NCBI RefSeq assembly: GCF_039908645.1
Contig: NZ_CP150917.1
Coordinates: 1,988,501-2,052,500 of the forward strand
DNA length: 64,000 nt
Source: Pseudomonas helvetica
GTDB taxonomy: Bacteria; Pseudomonadota; Gammaproteobacteria; Pseudomonadales; Pseudomonadaceae
Direction: 5' to 3'
A program made the translations under genes and the position numbers. The notes under the pieces are model-generated. The model was not told where the DNA came from and searched no databases. It worked only from the letters and a program-made list of their open reading frames with translations. Positions 7,884 to 16,895 of this stretch are shown here, in pieces; position 1 is the stretch's first letter; each line of letters begins with the position of its first letter.

Positions 7884-10194
7884 CCGGCACCCACTGCTCA
7901 AGCAGGGCGGCCAGTTCCTCGCGACGGAACGGTTTCGCCAGATAATCGCTCATGCCTGCCGCGCGGCAGCGTTCGCGCTCCTCGGGCATGGCGTTGGCGG
8001 TCAGGGCAACGATCGGTAGATCCGGCCAGCGCCCACTCTGACGGATCTGCCGGCTGGCCTCGTAGCCGTCCATCACCGGCATGTTGCAGTCCATCAGCAC
8101 CATATCAAACTGCTTGAGCTCCAGCTGGTCGAGCGCTTCGGCGCCGTGGGAGGCGACAACCACCTTGCAACCCAACTTGCTGAGCATGCCTTTGGCTACG
8201 AGCTGATTGACCGGGTTGTCTTCCACCAGCAGGATTCTCGCCCGCCGCTGGGGTATGAGGCTTGGCTCTTGAGTATCGGACACGAGAGCGACTTCGTCGG
8301 CCTGCAAAGTGCGTCGTAGTGTCTGGTAGAGTGCGTTGCGGGCCAGTGGGCGGGCTTGTTGTTGCAGAGGGGCGAGGGCAGCCGCTTCTTCGCTGGGCAT
8401 GAAACTGCCATAGGCGGTCACCAGCAAAATCGGTGCGGTCATGCCCGGACGTAATCCGAACAGACATTCCGGGCAGTCGGTGATCAGCACATCGGGCGAT
8501 AAGCCGATCATTGAGTCGTCGATGGTGCGCTGCTGGTATTCCAGCCCCCAACCGGGCAACAGATTGCCTAACAGTTCGGCCAGACCGCTGCTGGCGGCGG
8601 TGATCGCCAATACCTTGCCTTGCAGGGACGCGGGAACGATTGCCGGCGTGTGGGTGGGCAACGGCAGATCAGCGCAGAACTGGCTGCCGAAACCAGGCTC
8701 CGAGCTGATGCCGAGCCGGCCCTGCATGGCTTCGCACAGGTTAAAGGTCAGGGCCAGCCCCAGCCCGGTACCACCGAACTGACGAGAGATGCCGGCACCT
8801 GCTTGGGTAAACGGCTGGAAGATTTTGACCTGATCATCCTGCGCGATGCCGATACCGGTGTCGCAGACTTCGATTCTGACACCGTCTTCGTGGGTGCTCA
8901 GGCGCACGTCCACCCGTCCAAAACGGGTAAATTTAAGGGCGTTGGAGAGCAGGTTGCTGACAATCTGCCGAACCCGCATCGGGTCGCCGAGTACCAGCGA
9001 CGGGAACTGCGGTTCAATCAGGCACGTCAGTTCGACGCTGGGCGCGGCGTTCTGCGACAGCAGGTTGGCGGTGTCTTCGATCAGCGAGCCGAGGTCGAAC
9101 GGAATGCGCTCCAGCTCAAGCTGGCCAGCGTCGAACTTCGACAGGTCGAGAATATCGTTGAGCAGCTCCACCAGTACTTTGCCGGAGTCGTGGGCAATCG
9201 ACAGTTGCTGGCGTTGTTCGGCATTCAGCGGGCTGTCCAGCGAGAGGGCGATCATCCCCAGCAAACCATTGAGTGGCGTACGGATTTCATGGCTCATGTT
9301 GGCCAGAAACACAGAGCGCGCCTGGGCCATGTCCAGGGCGGTCTGGCGCGCGATTTCCAGTTCTTCGTTCGATACCGTCAATCGGCTATTGATCGCTTTC
9401 AGTTCACCGGTACGCGCCGAGACAATATTTTCCAGTTGCCCCAGGTAGTCGGTCAGGCGGTTTTCGGCATTGCGGCGTTGCTGGATTTCAGTGGTCATGC
9501 TTTCGAATTGCTGGTTGGCCACCGTGACCAGAACGCCGATCTCATCGTTTTCGTGCGCTACCGGGCACTCCAGCGGTGGTTGTTCCGAACTGCTCGGGTC
9601 ACGTGCACTCAGTTCGCGGATCACCCGCACCAGCGGTTTGGTGAGCATCACGTAGAACAGCGCCAGTAAAATCCCGGTCAGTATCAGGCTGCGGACAAAA
9701 CCGTTGATCAGAGTGACTTCGGCCCGACGCAGAAAGCGGCTGCCAAACGTGTAGGTGTCAATGTCCAGTTGCAAGGTACCGAGGGACTCGTCGGGCAGAT
9801 GGTCGAGGAACAGGCGGTCCTTGAACTGTCGATTGGCGCCGAACAGAAAGTCGCTGATCACCCGATAGCCGCCGTTTTGCGGGTCCGGGCGTTTTACGCT
9901 GGCGAGGATCGTATTGTTGTTATCGCTCAGTTGCGCACTGATGACCGCAGGCGAGCGCAGCAGGCCGAGGGTCAGTTCCTGGGCCAGTTCGGCATCGATG
10001 TTGTAGGCGATCCGCGAAGCCGGGTTATGGCTGATTTCCAGCAGCGAGTGTATTTCCCGGTTGATGGAGGCGTCTTCGCTGGCATAATCGATGCCTATTT
10101 GCACCAGACTGAGCAAGGTTCCCAGAATGAAACCGACCAGCACCGTAAGCCTGGCTTGCTTGTAAGACAGGCGGTTGGTGAACTTGATATCCAT
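7867..10194 (-). CDS. sagS: Hybrid sensor histidine kinase, SagS-like
   Basis: Inner-membrane hybrid kinase of 775 residues. Order: membrane segment about 15-38; periplasmic sensor region; second membrane segment about 165-187; HAMP-like and coiled-coil linker; HisKA with H302 in ANMSHEIRTPLN; HATPase with GGTGLGLAL; a degenerate receiver-like stretch; and a C-terminal receiver with phosphoacceptor D702 (LMDCNMPVMDG) and the AKPF lysine. The position after ospR and the length point to the SagS family, which in P. aeruginosa controls the switch to biofilm growth and feeds the HptB pathway. The frame opens at 10245; the ATG at 10194 (MDIKFTNRL) is preferred although its ribosome-binding site is weak. 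Divergent from the DUF815 gene. Confidence 0.85.
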   Translation of the reverse strand: MDIKFTNRLSYKQARLTVLVGFILGTLLSLVQIGIDYASEDASINREIHSLLEISHNPASRIAYNIDAELAQELTLGLLRSPAVISAQLSDNNNTILASVKRPDPQNGGYRVISDFLFGANRQFKDRLFLDHLPDESLGTLQLDIDTYTFGSRFLRRAEVTLINGFVRSLILTGILLALFYVMLTKPLVRVIRELSARDPSSSEQPPLECPVAHENDEIGVLVTVANQQFESMTTEIQQRRNAENRLTDYLGQLENIVSARTGELKAINSRLTVSNEELEIARQTALDMAQARSVFLANMSHEIRTPLNGLLGMIALSLDSPLNAEQRQQLSIAHDSGKVLVELLNDILDLSKFDAGQLELERIPFDLGSLIEDTANLLSQNAAPSVELTCLIEPQFPSLVLGDPMRVRQIVSNLLSNALKFTRFGRVDVRLSTHEDGVRIEVCDTGIGIAQDDQVKIFQPFTQAGAGISRQFGGTGLGLALTFNLCEAMQGRLGISSEPGFGSQFCADLPLPTHTPAIVPASLQGKVLAITAASSGLAELLGNLLPGWGLEYQQRTIDDSMIGLSPDVLITDCPECLFGLRPGMTAPILLVTAYGSFMPSEEAAALAPLQQQARPLARNALYQTLRRTLQADEVALVSDTQEPSLIPQRRARILLVEDNPVNQLVAKGMLSKLGCKVVVASHGAEALDQLELKQFDMVLMDCNMPVMDGYEASRQIRQSGRWPDLPIVALTANAMPEERERCRAAGMSDYLAKPFRREELAALLEQWVPATVAP

Positions 10195-10360
10195 GGTGTG
10201 CTGAACCACTTTCGTTTCCCTTCTGGGCGAAGCATAGCCGATCATCAGTGTATTTCGGCATGACTGGCGGGTAAGCCATTATCGCGATAATCCCGGCATT
10301 ACGCGCTGCGCTTGGTTTTCTGTCGCCCATCATTACTGTGAACGTGCCTGAGGAGAAGTC

Positions 10361-11251
10361 GTGGATTCCCGATTGAATGCATTTCTTGAACGCGCCGATG
10401 CGGTTCTGGCTCGTATTGAGCCGCTACTGCCCGCGCAACGCACGGCCATCGACTGGACGCAGTGCCTGGCAGCACGCTGGCAGCGCGAGGGTCGCAGCGG
10501 ATTTCTGCTGCCGCTTGAGGTCAGCCTGGACATGCGTCTGTCCGACCTGATCGGGGTCGACAAGCAGTTGGAACAGTTGGGGCGAAACACCCGGCAGTTT
10601 CTCGACGGCATGCCTGCCAACCATGCGCTGCTCTGGGGTTCGCGCGGTACCGGTAAATCGTCGCTGGTGCGGGCCTTGCTGGCCGAGCACGCCAAGGGCG
10701 GTTTGCGTCTGATCGAGATCGAGCGCGATCACCTGGCGGACCTGCCACGCGTCGTCGAGCAAATCGCCAAGCTGCCACAGCGCTTTGTGCTGTTTTGCGA
10801 TGATCTGTCGTTCGAGGCCGGCGAGGGCGATTACCGGGTGCTCAAAAGCGTGCTCGATGGCTCGCTGGAACAGGCACCGGATAACGTACTGCTGTATGCC
10901 ACCTCCAACCGTCGCCACCTGGTTCCGGAAAAAGAAAGCGATAACGAAAACTGGAAAAGGGTCGACGGCGAGCTTCATCCCAACGAGGCGGTCGAAGACA
11001 AGATCGCGCTGTCGGATCGATTTGGCCTGTGGCTGTCGTTTTATCCTTTTACCCAGGAGCACTTCCTCAATGTGGTCGAGCATTGGGTGGGAGCATTGGC
11101 GGGCAAGGCCGGCCTTGAGTGGAAGCGTGATGAAGAACTCGAGATTCTTGCGGTTCGCTGGGCTACCGGACGCGGTAATCGCAACGGCCGTTGCGCGTAT
11201 CAATTTGCCCGGTATTGGGTCGGACTGAAGTTGTTGGAGCACAAGGCATGA
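10361..11251 (+). CDS. DUF815-family AAA+ ATP-binding protein
   Basis: P-loop ATPase of 296 residues in the DUF815 family, whose biological role is not established. Walker A GSRGTGKSS is at 93-101 and Walker B RFVLFCDDLSF at about 141-151; the sensor-like TSNRRHLVP and the family-typical EDKIALSDRFGLWLSFYPF follow. GTG start at 10361, chosen because GAGGAG is 7 bases upstream and the frame is closed before it. It overlaps the next gene by 4 bases (ATGA), so it is probably translated together with the free-methionine sulfoxide reductase. No signal peptide or membrane segment, so cytoplasmic. Confidence 0.85.
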   Translation: MDSRLNAFLERADAVLARIEPLLPAQRTAIDWTQCLAARWQREGRSGFLLPLEVSLDMRLSDLIGVDKQLEQLGRNTRQFLDGMPANHALLWGSRGTGKSSLVRALLAEHAKGGLRLIEIERDHLADLPRVVEQIAKLPQRFVLFCDDLSFEAGEGDYRVLKSVLDGSLEQAPDNVLLYATSNRRHLVPEKESDNENWKRVDGELHPNEAVEDKIALSDRFGLWLSFYPFTQEHFLNVVEHWVGALAGKAGLEWKRDEELEILAVRWATGRGNRNGRCAYQFARYWVGLKLLEHKA

Positions 11252-11730
11252 TCGATTTGCAAAAGAGCGGCGCTGGACTTGAGGGCTACGGCCTGCTCTG
11301 CGCGCAGTTGGAGTCGCTGCTGGCGGATGAGCGCGACTTTATCGCCAACGCCGCGCAGTTTTCGGCGTTCTTGTTCAATCAGCTCGATGATCTGAATTGG
11401 GCCGGATTTTACCTCAATCGCAACGAGGAACTGGTGCTCGGACCGTTCCAGGGGCAGATCGCCTGTGTGCGCATTCCGTTCGGTCGTGGCGTTTGCGGCG
11501 CAGCGGCTGCAACCCTTCGCACTCAACGGGTTGAAGATGTGCATGCGTTCGCCGGGCATATTGCCTGCGACAGTGCCTCGAACAGTGAACTGGTGGTGCC
11601 GCTGGTCAAGGACGGTCGGTTGATTGGCGTGCTGGATCTGGACAGTCCTTTGCTGGCGCGTTTCTCCGTTGATGATCAGGCCGGCATTGAGCGGTTGGCG
11701 GAGATTTTCCTGCGTTTGACCGAGTGCTGA
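11248..11730 (+). CDS. msrC: GAF-domain free methionine-(R)-sulfoxide reductase
   Basis: Single GAF domain of 160 residues that reduces free L-methionine-R-sulfoxide. The three family cysteines are C73 (IACVRIPFGRG), C83 (GVCGAAA) and C107 (HIACDSAS), matching the catalytic and resolving cysteines of the fRMsr group. The ATG at 11248 overlaps the DUF815 stop. Together with msrB nearby it gives the region both protein-bound and free Met-R-SO repair. A hairpin follows the gene. Confidence 0.9.
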   Translation: MIDLQKSGAGLEGYGLLCAQLESLLADERDFIANAAQFSAFLFNQLDDLNWAGFYLNRNEELVLGPFQGQIACVRIPFGRGVCGAAAATLRTQRVEDVHAFAGHIACDSASNSELVVPLVKDGRLIGVLDLDSPLLARFSVDDQAGIERLAEIFLRLTEC

Positions 11731-11738
11731 TCAAACCC

Positions 11739-11762
11739 GCAGCCGCTACCGAAGGCGGCTGC
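11739..11762. terminator. Hairpin between msrC and rocS2
   Basis: GCAGCCGC (11739-11746) and GCGGCTGC (11755-11762) form an 8-base perfect stem between two convergent genes. There is no T-tract; it could be a terminator or a single REP-like palindrome. Confidence 0.45.
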
Positions 11763-11785
11763 TACGGGGTGCTTCAGGGGCGCTT

Positions 11786-14700
11786 TTACACGTTGGCGTG
11801 ATGATGGATCTGTCGTTGTAACGCCTGCTCCAACTCAAGCATGGCGTGCTCTATGCCTTTGCAGCGGGCCTCGAGCAGGTCCAGACAGAAGTTCTCATGA
11901 CATACGCGCTCAAGCGCTTCGCAACCATCGATAAGCCTTGAGGCCTGAACAATACGGGCCGCACCTTTGATTTTGTGCGCCATATCGATGAAGGCTTGCG
12001 GCCCGCTTGCAGGAGGCAGTGCGAGGAGTTCCTGGCGGTCGAGGCGATTGCTGTTGAACAGTTCGGCGAGCAAACGCTGAACCAGTTGTGGATCGCCGCC
12101 GGTGAGTAACTGCAAGCCGTCCAGGTGAAAGGCTTGATCTTCAATGATCGGCTTGAGTGCTTCCAGTCGTTGGCCCAGCGTCGTCAGGCTGATGGGTTTG
12201 AACAGGCAATCGTTCATGCCAGCCTGTCGGCATCGGTGTTTTTCCTCCGGTTGAGCATTGGCGGTGAAGCCAAGCACCGTGCAGGGCGGGCGCTGCTCAT
12301 CGTGCTCGGTCTGGCGGATGGCACGGGTGAGTTCGTAGCCATTCATCAGTGGCATATTGCAGTCTGCAATCACTAGGTCGAAATGGCCCTCTTTCCATGC
12401 CTGGAAACCTGCCTCACCGTTGTTGGCCGTGACGGACCGATGCCCCAGAAAACCAAGTTGCTGGCACATGAGCAATCGATTCGCGGGGTGGTCGTCGACC
12501 ACCAGCACGTTCAGGGTGGCCGAGGCGTTCGCGATGACCGGTTGCGGGGTGTCCAGCACCACGGCGTCAGGCAGCGCGGCCATCGGCAATGAAATCCTTA
12601 CCTGAGTGCCGATCCCGGGCGAACTGGTCAGTTGCACGCAACCTCCCATCATTTCGCACAGGTTGCGACTGATCACCAATCCCAATCCAGCGCCGCTTCT
12701 GGCCAAATGCCCGGTGTTATCGGCCTGAGTGAAAGGCTCGAACAAGCGTCGCTGATCGTCCTCGCTGATGCCAATTCCGGTGTCATTGACCCACAACTCC
12801 ATCTGGAGACGGTCGGACTCCGAGGCTGATTGCAGATTGACCTTGATCCTCACCTGGCCGTGCTCGGTAAACTTGATGGCATTGCTGATCAGGTTCGACA
12901 GTATCTGTTTGAAGCGTAGGGGGTCTATCAATACATCGGGCTGTTCAGCGCTGGTGGGGAACTCCAGCACCAGGCAGAGGTTTTTTTGCCGGGCCAATCC
13001 ATCGAAGACCCGCACGACCGATTCAATCGTCTCGCCAAGGTTCACCCGCTCTGGCGCCAGGCTCAAATGGCCAGACTCGATTCGGGCAATATCGAGTATG
13101 TCGCCAATCAACTCCAGCATGTCCTTGGCCGAGCTATAGGCCACTTCGATGGCCGGCCGATCCAGGTGGCTCTGGTCGGTCCGTTTCAATGTCAGTTCGA
13201 GCATGCCGATCACCGCATTCATCGGTGTGCGAATTTCATGACTCATGGTGGCCAGGAAGGTGCTCTTGGCACGATTGGCCTTGTCCGCCTGTTCCTTGGC
13301 TGACCTGAGCTCATCAAAAAGCTGCCGTCGTTCGCTGATGTCGATCCAGCCTCCGATGATCCCCTGGACCTCACCCGTCGAGTCTCGATAGGGAAGAATC
13401 CAGTGATAGATCGTCAGCCTTTTCCGGCCAATGTGCAGGGGGCGGTCGAGAATCAACGGGACACCTTCAGCCACCACTCGCTGGTAGTCAGCCAGGTATT
13501 CCCGGGCCTCGAACTCGTTGCTCATGGCACCCTGCATGAGGCTTTTGCCAATCACGTCCTCGCGTTTGGCACAAAAGGCTTCCAGATAGCTGTCGTTACA
13601 ACTTTGCAGCAGTCCTTCACGGTCCCGTACGTAGATGGGGTGAGGCGTACCATTGACCAGCGTGCGCATGAATTCGAACTGGTCGTTGAGTGCGCGCTCT
13701 GCTTTCTGGCGTTGCTTGATCTGCCTGCGCATGTGGGCATTCCAGGCCAGCGAAATCAGCAACAAAAGACCGCTGCCAATGACCAGTTGATAAAACAGGC
13801 GATGGTAGTTGCGCCAGGCGCTATTGGCGGTGCCCGTGTAGCCGCGCCAGCGGCTGTTGATTATTCCCAGTTCGTCCGGCGCGATGCTGAGCAGGGCTTT
13901 GTCGAGGATTGAGTGCAGTTCCGTAGCATCGCGTGCGGTTGCCAGTGAAAACGCGGCTTGCTGCGTCCCGACAGTCGCGCTGATTTGCAAGGCGTCCTCG
14001 AACACTTGCGATGAAATGAAGTAGTTGGCAATCACCAATGAGTTGACTGCGCCCTCGACCTGACCTTTGGCGAGTAACTCCACCGCGCTGAAACTGTCAG
14101 GTGTTTCAACCAACTGGATCGCCGGGTAGGCACGGTGCAGATAGTCGAGGAGCGGATTGCCTTGAGTGATGGCAAGGCTCTTTCCATTCAATTGCTCAAG
14201 ACCGATAGGGCTGGAGGTGCTCTTTCGGGTCAGTAGTACAAATGAATTTTCCAGGTAGGGACGAGTGAAGCTCAATTGCGCCTCGCGTTCGGCGCTGGGA
14301 ATCATCGCGGCAATCAGGTCGGCCTGGTTCCCTTTGACCTGGCTGATCATCTCGCTGTCACTTTGGCTGCGGTGAATCTCGAAGCGTAAACCGGTTCGAA
14401 GCCTGATCAGTTCGAGCAAGTCGGCGGTGATTCCCCGAAAGCTCTCGTCGGCGTCAAAGAATGTCAGCGGGGCGAAGGCATCGTTGACGACTACGCGAAC
14501 AACGGGGTGCTGCGCAAGCCAGCGTTCCTCGCGGTTGGTCAGTTGCAGTTTGTGGTCGGTCAGAAGGATGTCGCTGCCCGCGCTCCAGCGCTTGGCAATG
14601 TTTTCCCGCTCGCTCGCAGGCACTTCCTTGAGTACCGCGTTGATGATTGCCAGCAGGTCTGGATTGTCCTTGTTGACTGCGAAGCTGAAGCCATAGGCCT

Positions 14701-15415
14701 CATGTTTACCGAAGTTGGCCATCCGTACATTTTTCAGATAGCCCTTGTTGATCATGAAATGGGTGGAAATGGTATCGCCCAGGAATACGTCTGCCTGGTC
14801 GAAGGCGACGGCATTGATCGCGTTCTGGTAGGACGGGTAGGAGGTGATGATGGCCTTGGGATATTGCGCCTTTACCTCCTCCAGCGGCAGATAGTGATAG
14901 ACCATGCTCAATCGCATGTCGGCGAGACCTTCGGTCAATGATCGGTTTTCAGCGTTCCGGGTGACCAGAACCGGTTGATCTATGGCGTAGGGGGCAGACA
15001 GTACGATGCTGGAACGTCGTTCTTCAAAGCTATTGGCCGTTCCGAGCAGGTCGACGTCGCCATTTTCGAGTGCTTCGATGGCGGCCTCTCGGGAGAGGTA
15101 ACGACGGACCTTGATCGGCAAGCCCAGGGATTGTGCAAGAACTCCTGCGTAATCAGCCGTGAAACCCTCATAGTCGTGACCGCTGATCGTTAAATCAAAA
15201 GGAGGGTAGTCAGGCGCGGAGGTCCCCAGGATCAGTTCGCGCTTGTTTTGCAGCCACAACCGTTGTGATTTATCCAGTTGGACGTCCATGTAACCTGCCG
15301 TTGAGCGGCTGAGCAGCGCGTAATTTCCGACTCCGCTGCCTGCTCCTGACACAGAGGTGCTCAGACATAAACCTGCACTCAAATACAATAAATAGTCCTT
15401 TAAACACCTGGGCAT
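11786..15415 (-). CDS. rocS2: BvgS/EvgS-like hybrid sensor kinase, RocS2-type
   Basis: Unorthodox phosphorelay kinase of 1209 residues. Order: signal peptide (1-25); two tandem periplasmic SBP_bac_3 Venus-flytrap domains (about 55-290 and 300-530); membrane segment (542-559); PAS (about 582-695); HisKA with H726 in ATMSHEIRTPMN; HATPase; receiver with D1018 (IADCNMPLMNG); HPt with H1147 (DMAHKIKGAAR). Position beside dgt and a LuxR-type regulator matches P. aeruginosa rocS2-rocA2 as I recall it; Roc systems control fimbrial and efflux genes there. A GTG start at 15427 overlapping the rocA2 stop is possible, but ATG 15415 has GAGAG upstream and gives a normal signal peptide. Confidence 0.85.
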   Translation of the reverse strand: MPRCLKDYLLYLSAGLCLSTSVSGAGSGVGNYALLSRSTAGYMDVQLDKSQRLWLQNKRELILGTSAPDYPPFDLTISGHDYEGFTADYAGVLAQSLGLPIKVRRYLSREAAIEALENGDVDLLGTANSFEERRSSIVLSAPYAIDQPVLVTRNAENRSLTEGLADMRLSMVYHYLPLEEVKAQYPKAIITSYPSYQNAINAVAFDQADVFLGDTISTHFMINKGYLKNVRMANFGKHEAYGFSFAVNKDNPDLLAIINAVLKEVPASERENIAKRWSAGSDILLTDHKLQLTNREERWLAQHPVVRVVVNDAFAPLTFFDADESFRGITADLLELIRLRTGLRFEIHRSQSDSEMISQVKGNQADLIAAMIPSAEREAQLSFTRPYLENSFVLLTRKSTSSPIGLEQLNGKSLAITQGNPLLDYLHRAYPAIQLVETPDSFSAVELLAKGQVEGAVNSLVIANYFISSQVFEDALQISATVGTQQAAFSLATARDATELHSILDKALLSIAPDELGIINSRWRGYTGTANSAWRNYHRLFYQLVIGSGLLLLISLAWNAHMRRQIKQRQKAERALNDQFEFMRTLVNGTPHPIYVRDREGLLQSCNDSYLEAFCAKREDVIGKSLMQGAMSNEFEAREYLADYQRVVAEGVPLILDRPLHIGRKRLTIYHWILPYRDSTGEVQGIIGGWIDISERRQLFDELRSAKEQADKANRAKSTFLATMSHEIRTPMNAVIGMLELTLKRTDQSHLDRPAIEVAYSSAKDMLELIGDILDIARIESGHLSLAPERVNLGETIESVVRVFDGLARQKNLCLVLEFPTSAEQPDVLIDPLRFKQILSNLISNAIKFTEHGQVRIKVNLQSASESDRLQMELWVNDTGIGISEDDQRRLFEPFTQADNTGHLARSGAGLGLVISRNLCEMMGGCVQLTSSPGIGTQVRISLPMAALPDAVVLDTPQPVIANASATLNVLVVDDHPANRLLMCQQLGFLGHRSVTANNGEAGFQAWKEGHFDLVIADCNMPLMNGYELTRAIRQTEHDEQRPPCTVLGFTANAQPEEKHRCRQAGMNDCLFKPISLTTLGQRLEALKPIIEDQAFHLDGLQLLTGGDPQLVQRLLAELFNSNRLDRQELLALPPASGPQAFIDMAHKIKGAARIVQASRLIDGCEALERVCHENFCLDLLEARCKGIEHAMLELEQALQRQIHHHANV

Positions 15416-15423
15416 CCTGTCTC

Positions 15424-16050
15424 TCACACTAGCGCGTTACGTTTTGCCATCTCGATAAGTTCTACCAGGGATTTGGCCTTGAGTTTTTGCATGAGTCTTT
15501 TTTTGTAGGTGCTGACGGTCTTGTTGCTGAGGAACATGCCCTTGGCGATTTCCTTGTTGGTACGACCCTGGGCGAACAGTTGCAGGACCATCAGTTCGCG
15601 ATCGTTGACGGACTTGAACAAGTCCAGTTCAGCGCAGAGCGCTTCATCCCCGCGAACCGGGTTCAAGGCCTGGCTGGGGAAGTAGTTGTAACCGGACAGC
15701 ACGGCTTTGATGGCACTGAGCAGCTCGCTGAGATCTTCCTGCTTGCAGACATAACCGGAGGCCCCGGACTGCATGCAGCGGATGGCGAACAGTGTTGGGC
15801 TCTGGGCCGTCAACACCAGTGTTTTCAGCGGGGTGCTCATTGCATTGAAGCGGGAGAGAACTTCCAGTCCGTCGAGTTTGGGAATGCTGATGTCAAGAAT
15901 GATCAGGTCGGGCATGCATTCGCGAACCATCTGCATCGCATCGACGCCGTTGTCGGCTTCACCGACTACTTTGTAACCTTCATGTTCCAGCAACATACGA
16001 ACCGCAAGGCGAATGACGGGGTGATCGTCAACAATAAAAACCGAGTTCAT
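15424..16050 (-). CDS. rocA2: NarL/LuxR-family response regulator, RocA2-type
   Basis: DNA-binding response regulator of 208 residues resembling BvgA/EvgA. The receiver carries the acidic pair in VDDHP (D8, D9), phosphoacceptor D53 (ILDISIP) and a conserved lysine in YVCKQEDL. The LuxR HTH is LMVLQLFAQGRTNKEIAKGM and following residues, at about 143-200. It probably receives phosphate from the HPt of RocS2, encoded 8 bases downstream. Start: ATG 16050 (MNSVFIVDDHP) has GGGAC at the right spacing; 16056 is an alternative. A 14-base perfect palindrome lies about 90 bases upstream and could be its own binding site. Confidence 0.88.
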   Translation of the reverse strand: MNSVFIVDDHPVIRLAVRMLLEHEGYKVVGEADNGVDAMQMVRECMPDLIILDISIPKLDGLEVLSRFNAMSTPLKTLVLTAQSPTLFAIRCMQSGASGYVCKQEDLSELLSAIKAVLSGYNYFPSQALNPVRGDEALCAELDLFKSVNDRELMVLQLFAQGRTNKEIAKGMFLSNKTVSTYKKRLMQKLKAKSLVELIEMAKRNALV

Positions 16051-16347
16051 AATCATGTCCCATACGTGCGCAAATAAAGCGAGCACCTTAGCTCAGATAA
16101 GTGCGTTGACGCATGAACTGACGAGGCTATAGGTGCAATATAGGACATGTCCTACATTAAAAGAGGCAGAGGACTACGAGTGAACTAGGTTTGTGAGGAG
16201 GAATAAGTATATTAACCGGGCATGTAGGCGCATTTATTCAGGGCCGATATGTGTTTTTACAATATATGCCGCATCGCTGTTTTCTGATGCGTAATGGCGC
16301 TGAGGGTTTTTTATTTGTCGTGAGGTATTCGAGGGGGTTAATTGTGT
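16051..16347. other. AT-rich spacer between receiver gene and rocA2
   Basis: About 300 bases with no gene. It holds the palindrome at 16141-16154. I looked on the minus strand for remains of an EAL domain that would extend the upstream receiver gene: the spacer is too short for one (an EAL domain needs about 750 bases) and no EAL-like motif was recognised. Confidence 0.5.
16141..16154. promoter_or_regulatory. Perfect palindrome TAGGACATGTCCTA before rocA2
   Basis: Fourteen bases, fully self-complementary, about 90 bases upstream of the rocA2 start. NarL-family regulators of the BvgA/EvgA group bind inverted TTCCTA- or TCCTACA-like heptads, and TGTCCTA fits that pattern. Autoregulation by RocA2 is inference. 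Confidence 0.5.
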
Positions 16348-16746
16348 TTATTTATAAAGGTCCGAAAGGGTCAACAAGTTTATAAATTCAGATTGTTTCA
16401 GTGGCTTTGCCAAATAACCAAGTAATGGCAGTCGTTGTTCATGTGCATTTTTTTTCAAGGTGTCCAGTTCGGTTGAGTCAAGGCTGCTCAGGATGATTGC
16501 CTGTCGTATCAGGCCCTGGTGGCTGGCAATACCGATCAAGTCGAGGCCGCAGAGGTCTGGCAGGCATTGATCGCACAGCAGTATTTCGAAGGGGGGCTGC
16601 ACATGTCTCAACGTTTGTAATGCATTTTCGGCATTATCTACGGCGGTGACTTGAGTAAAACCGTAACTTTCAAGCAGGTATTGGGTTGCTTTCAGCTGAA
16701 AAGGATGGTCCTCCACCAGCATGATGCGCAGATCGTAGTTGAACAT
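16348..16746 (-). CDS. Stand-alone receiver-domain protein, RocR-receiver-like, no output domain
   Basis: A 132-residue protein made only of a CheY-like receiver: acidic residues E12/D13 (LVEDHPFQ), phosphoacceptor D59 (LLCDQCLPDLCGLDL), the ILSS switch serine region (86-88) and K114 (LAKP). The patterns VEDHPFQ, CD..LP.LCGLDL, AIILSS and LLGYLAKP resemble the N-terminal receiver of P. aeruginosa RocR, whose C-terminal EAL phosphodiesterase domain is absent here. Start ATG 16746 has GGAAAG upstream; 16758 is an alternative without a site. It lies upstream of rocA2-rocS2 on the same strand but is separated from them by about 300 bases. It may compete for, or drain, phosphate from the RocS2 relay. 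Function is inferred. Confidence 0.8.
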   Translation of the reverse strand: MFNYDLRIMLVEDHPFQLKATQYLLESYGFTQVTAVDNAENALQTLRHVQPPFEILLCDQCLPDLCGLDLIGIASHQGLIRQAIILSSLDSTELDTLKKNAHEQRLPLLGYLAKPLKQSEFINLLTLSDLYK

Positions 16747-16895
16747 ATAGCTTTCCATGTGGAGGGTCGAACTGCGGTGGGTGTCGGAAACAGCGTTGTC
16801 GGTTTAATCCGTACTGTCTTGTTTGCCGTTGCTGGAGCTCTATCGGCTGTAAGGCCTCCAATTCTATTGTTCAGGATAGAGTGATTATTTCGTGT

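Noticed and set aside
8620..9669. 349-codon frame antisense to sagS
   Set aside because: Shadow frame created by high GC3 coding on the other strand; no ribosome-binding site and no homology.
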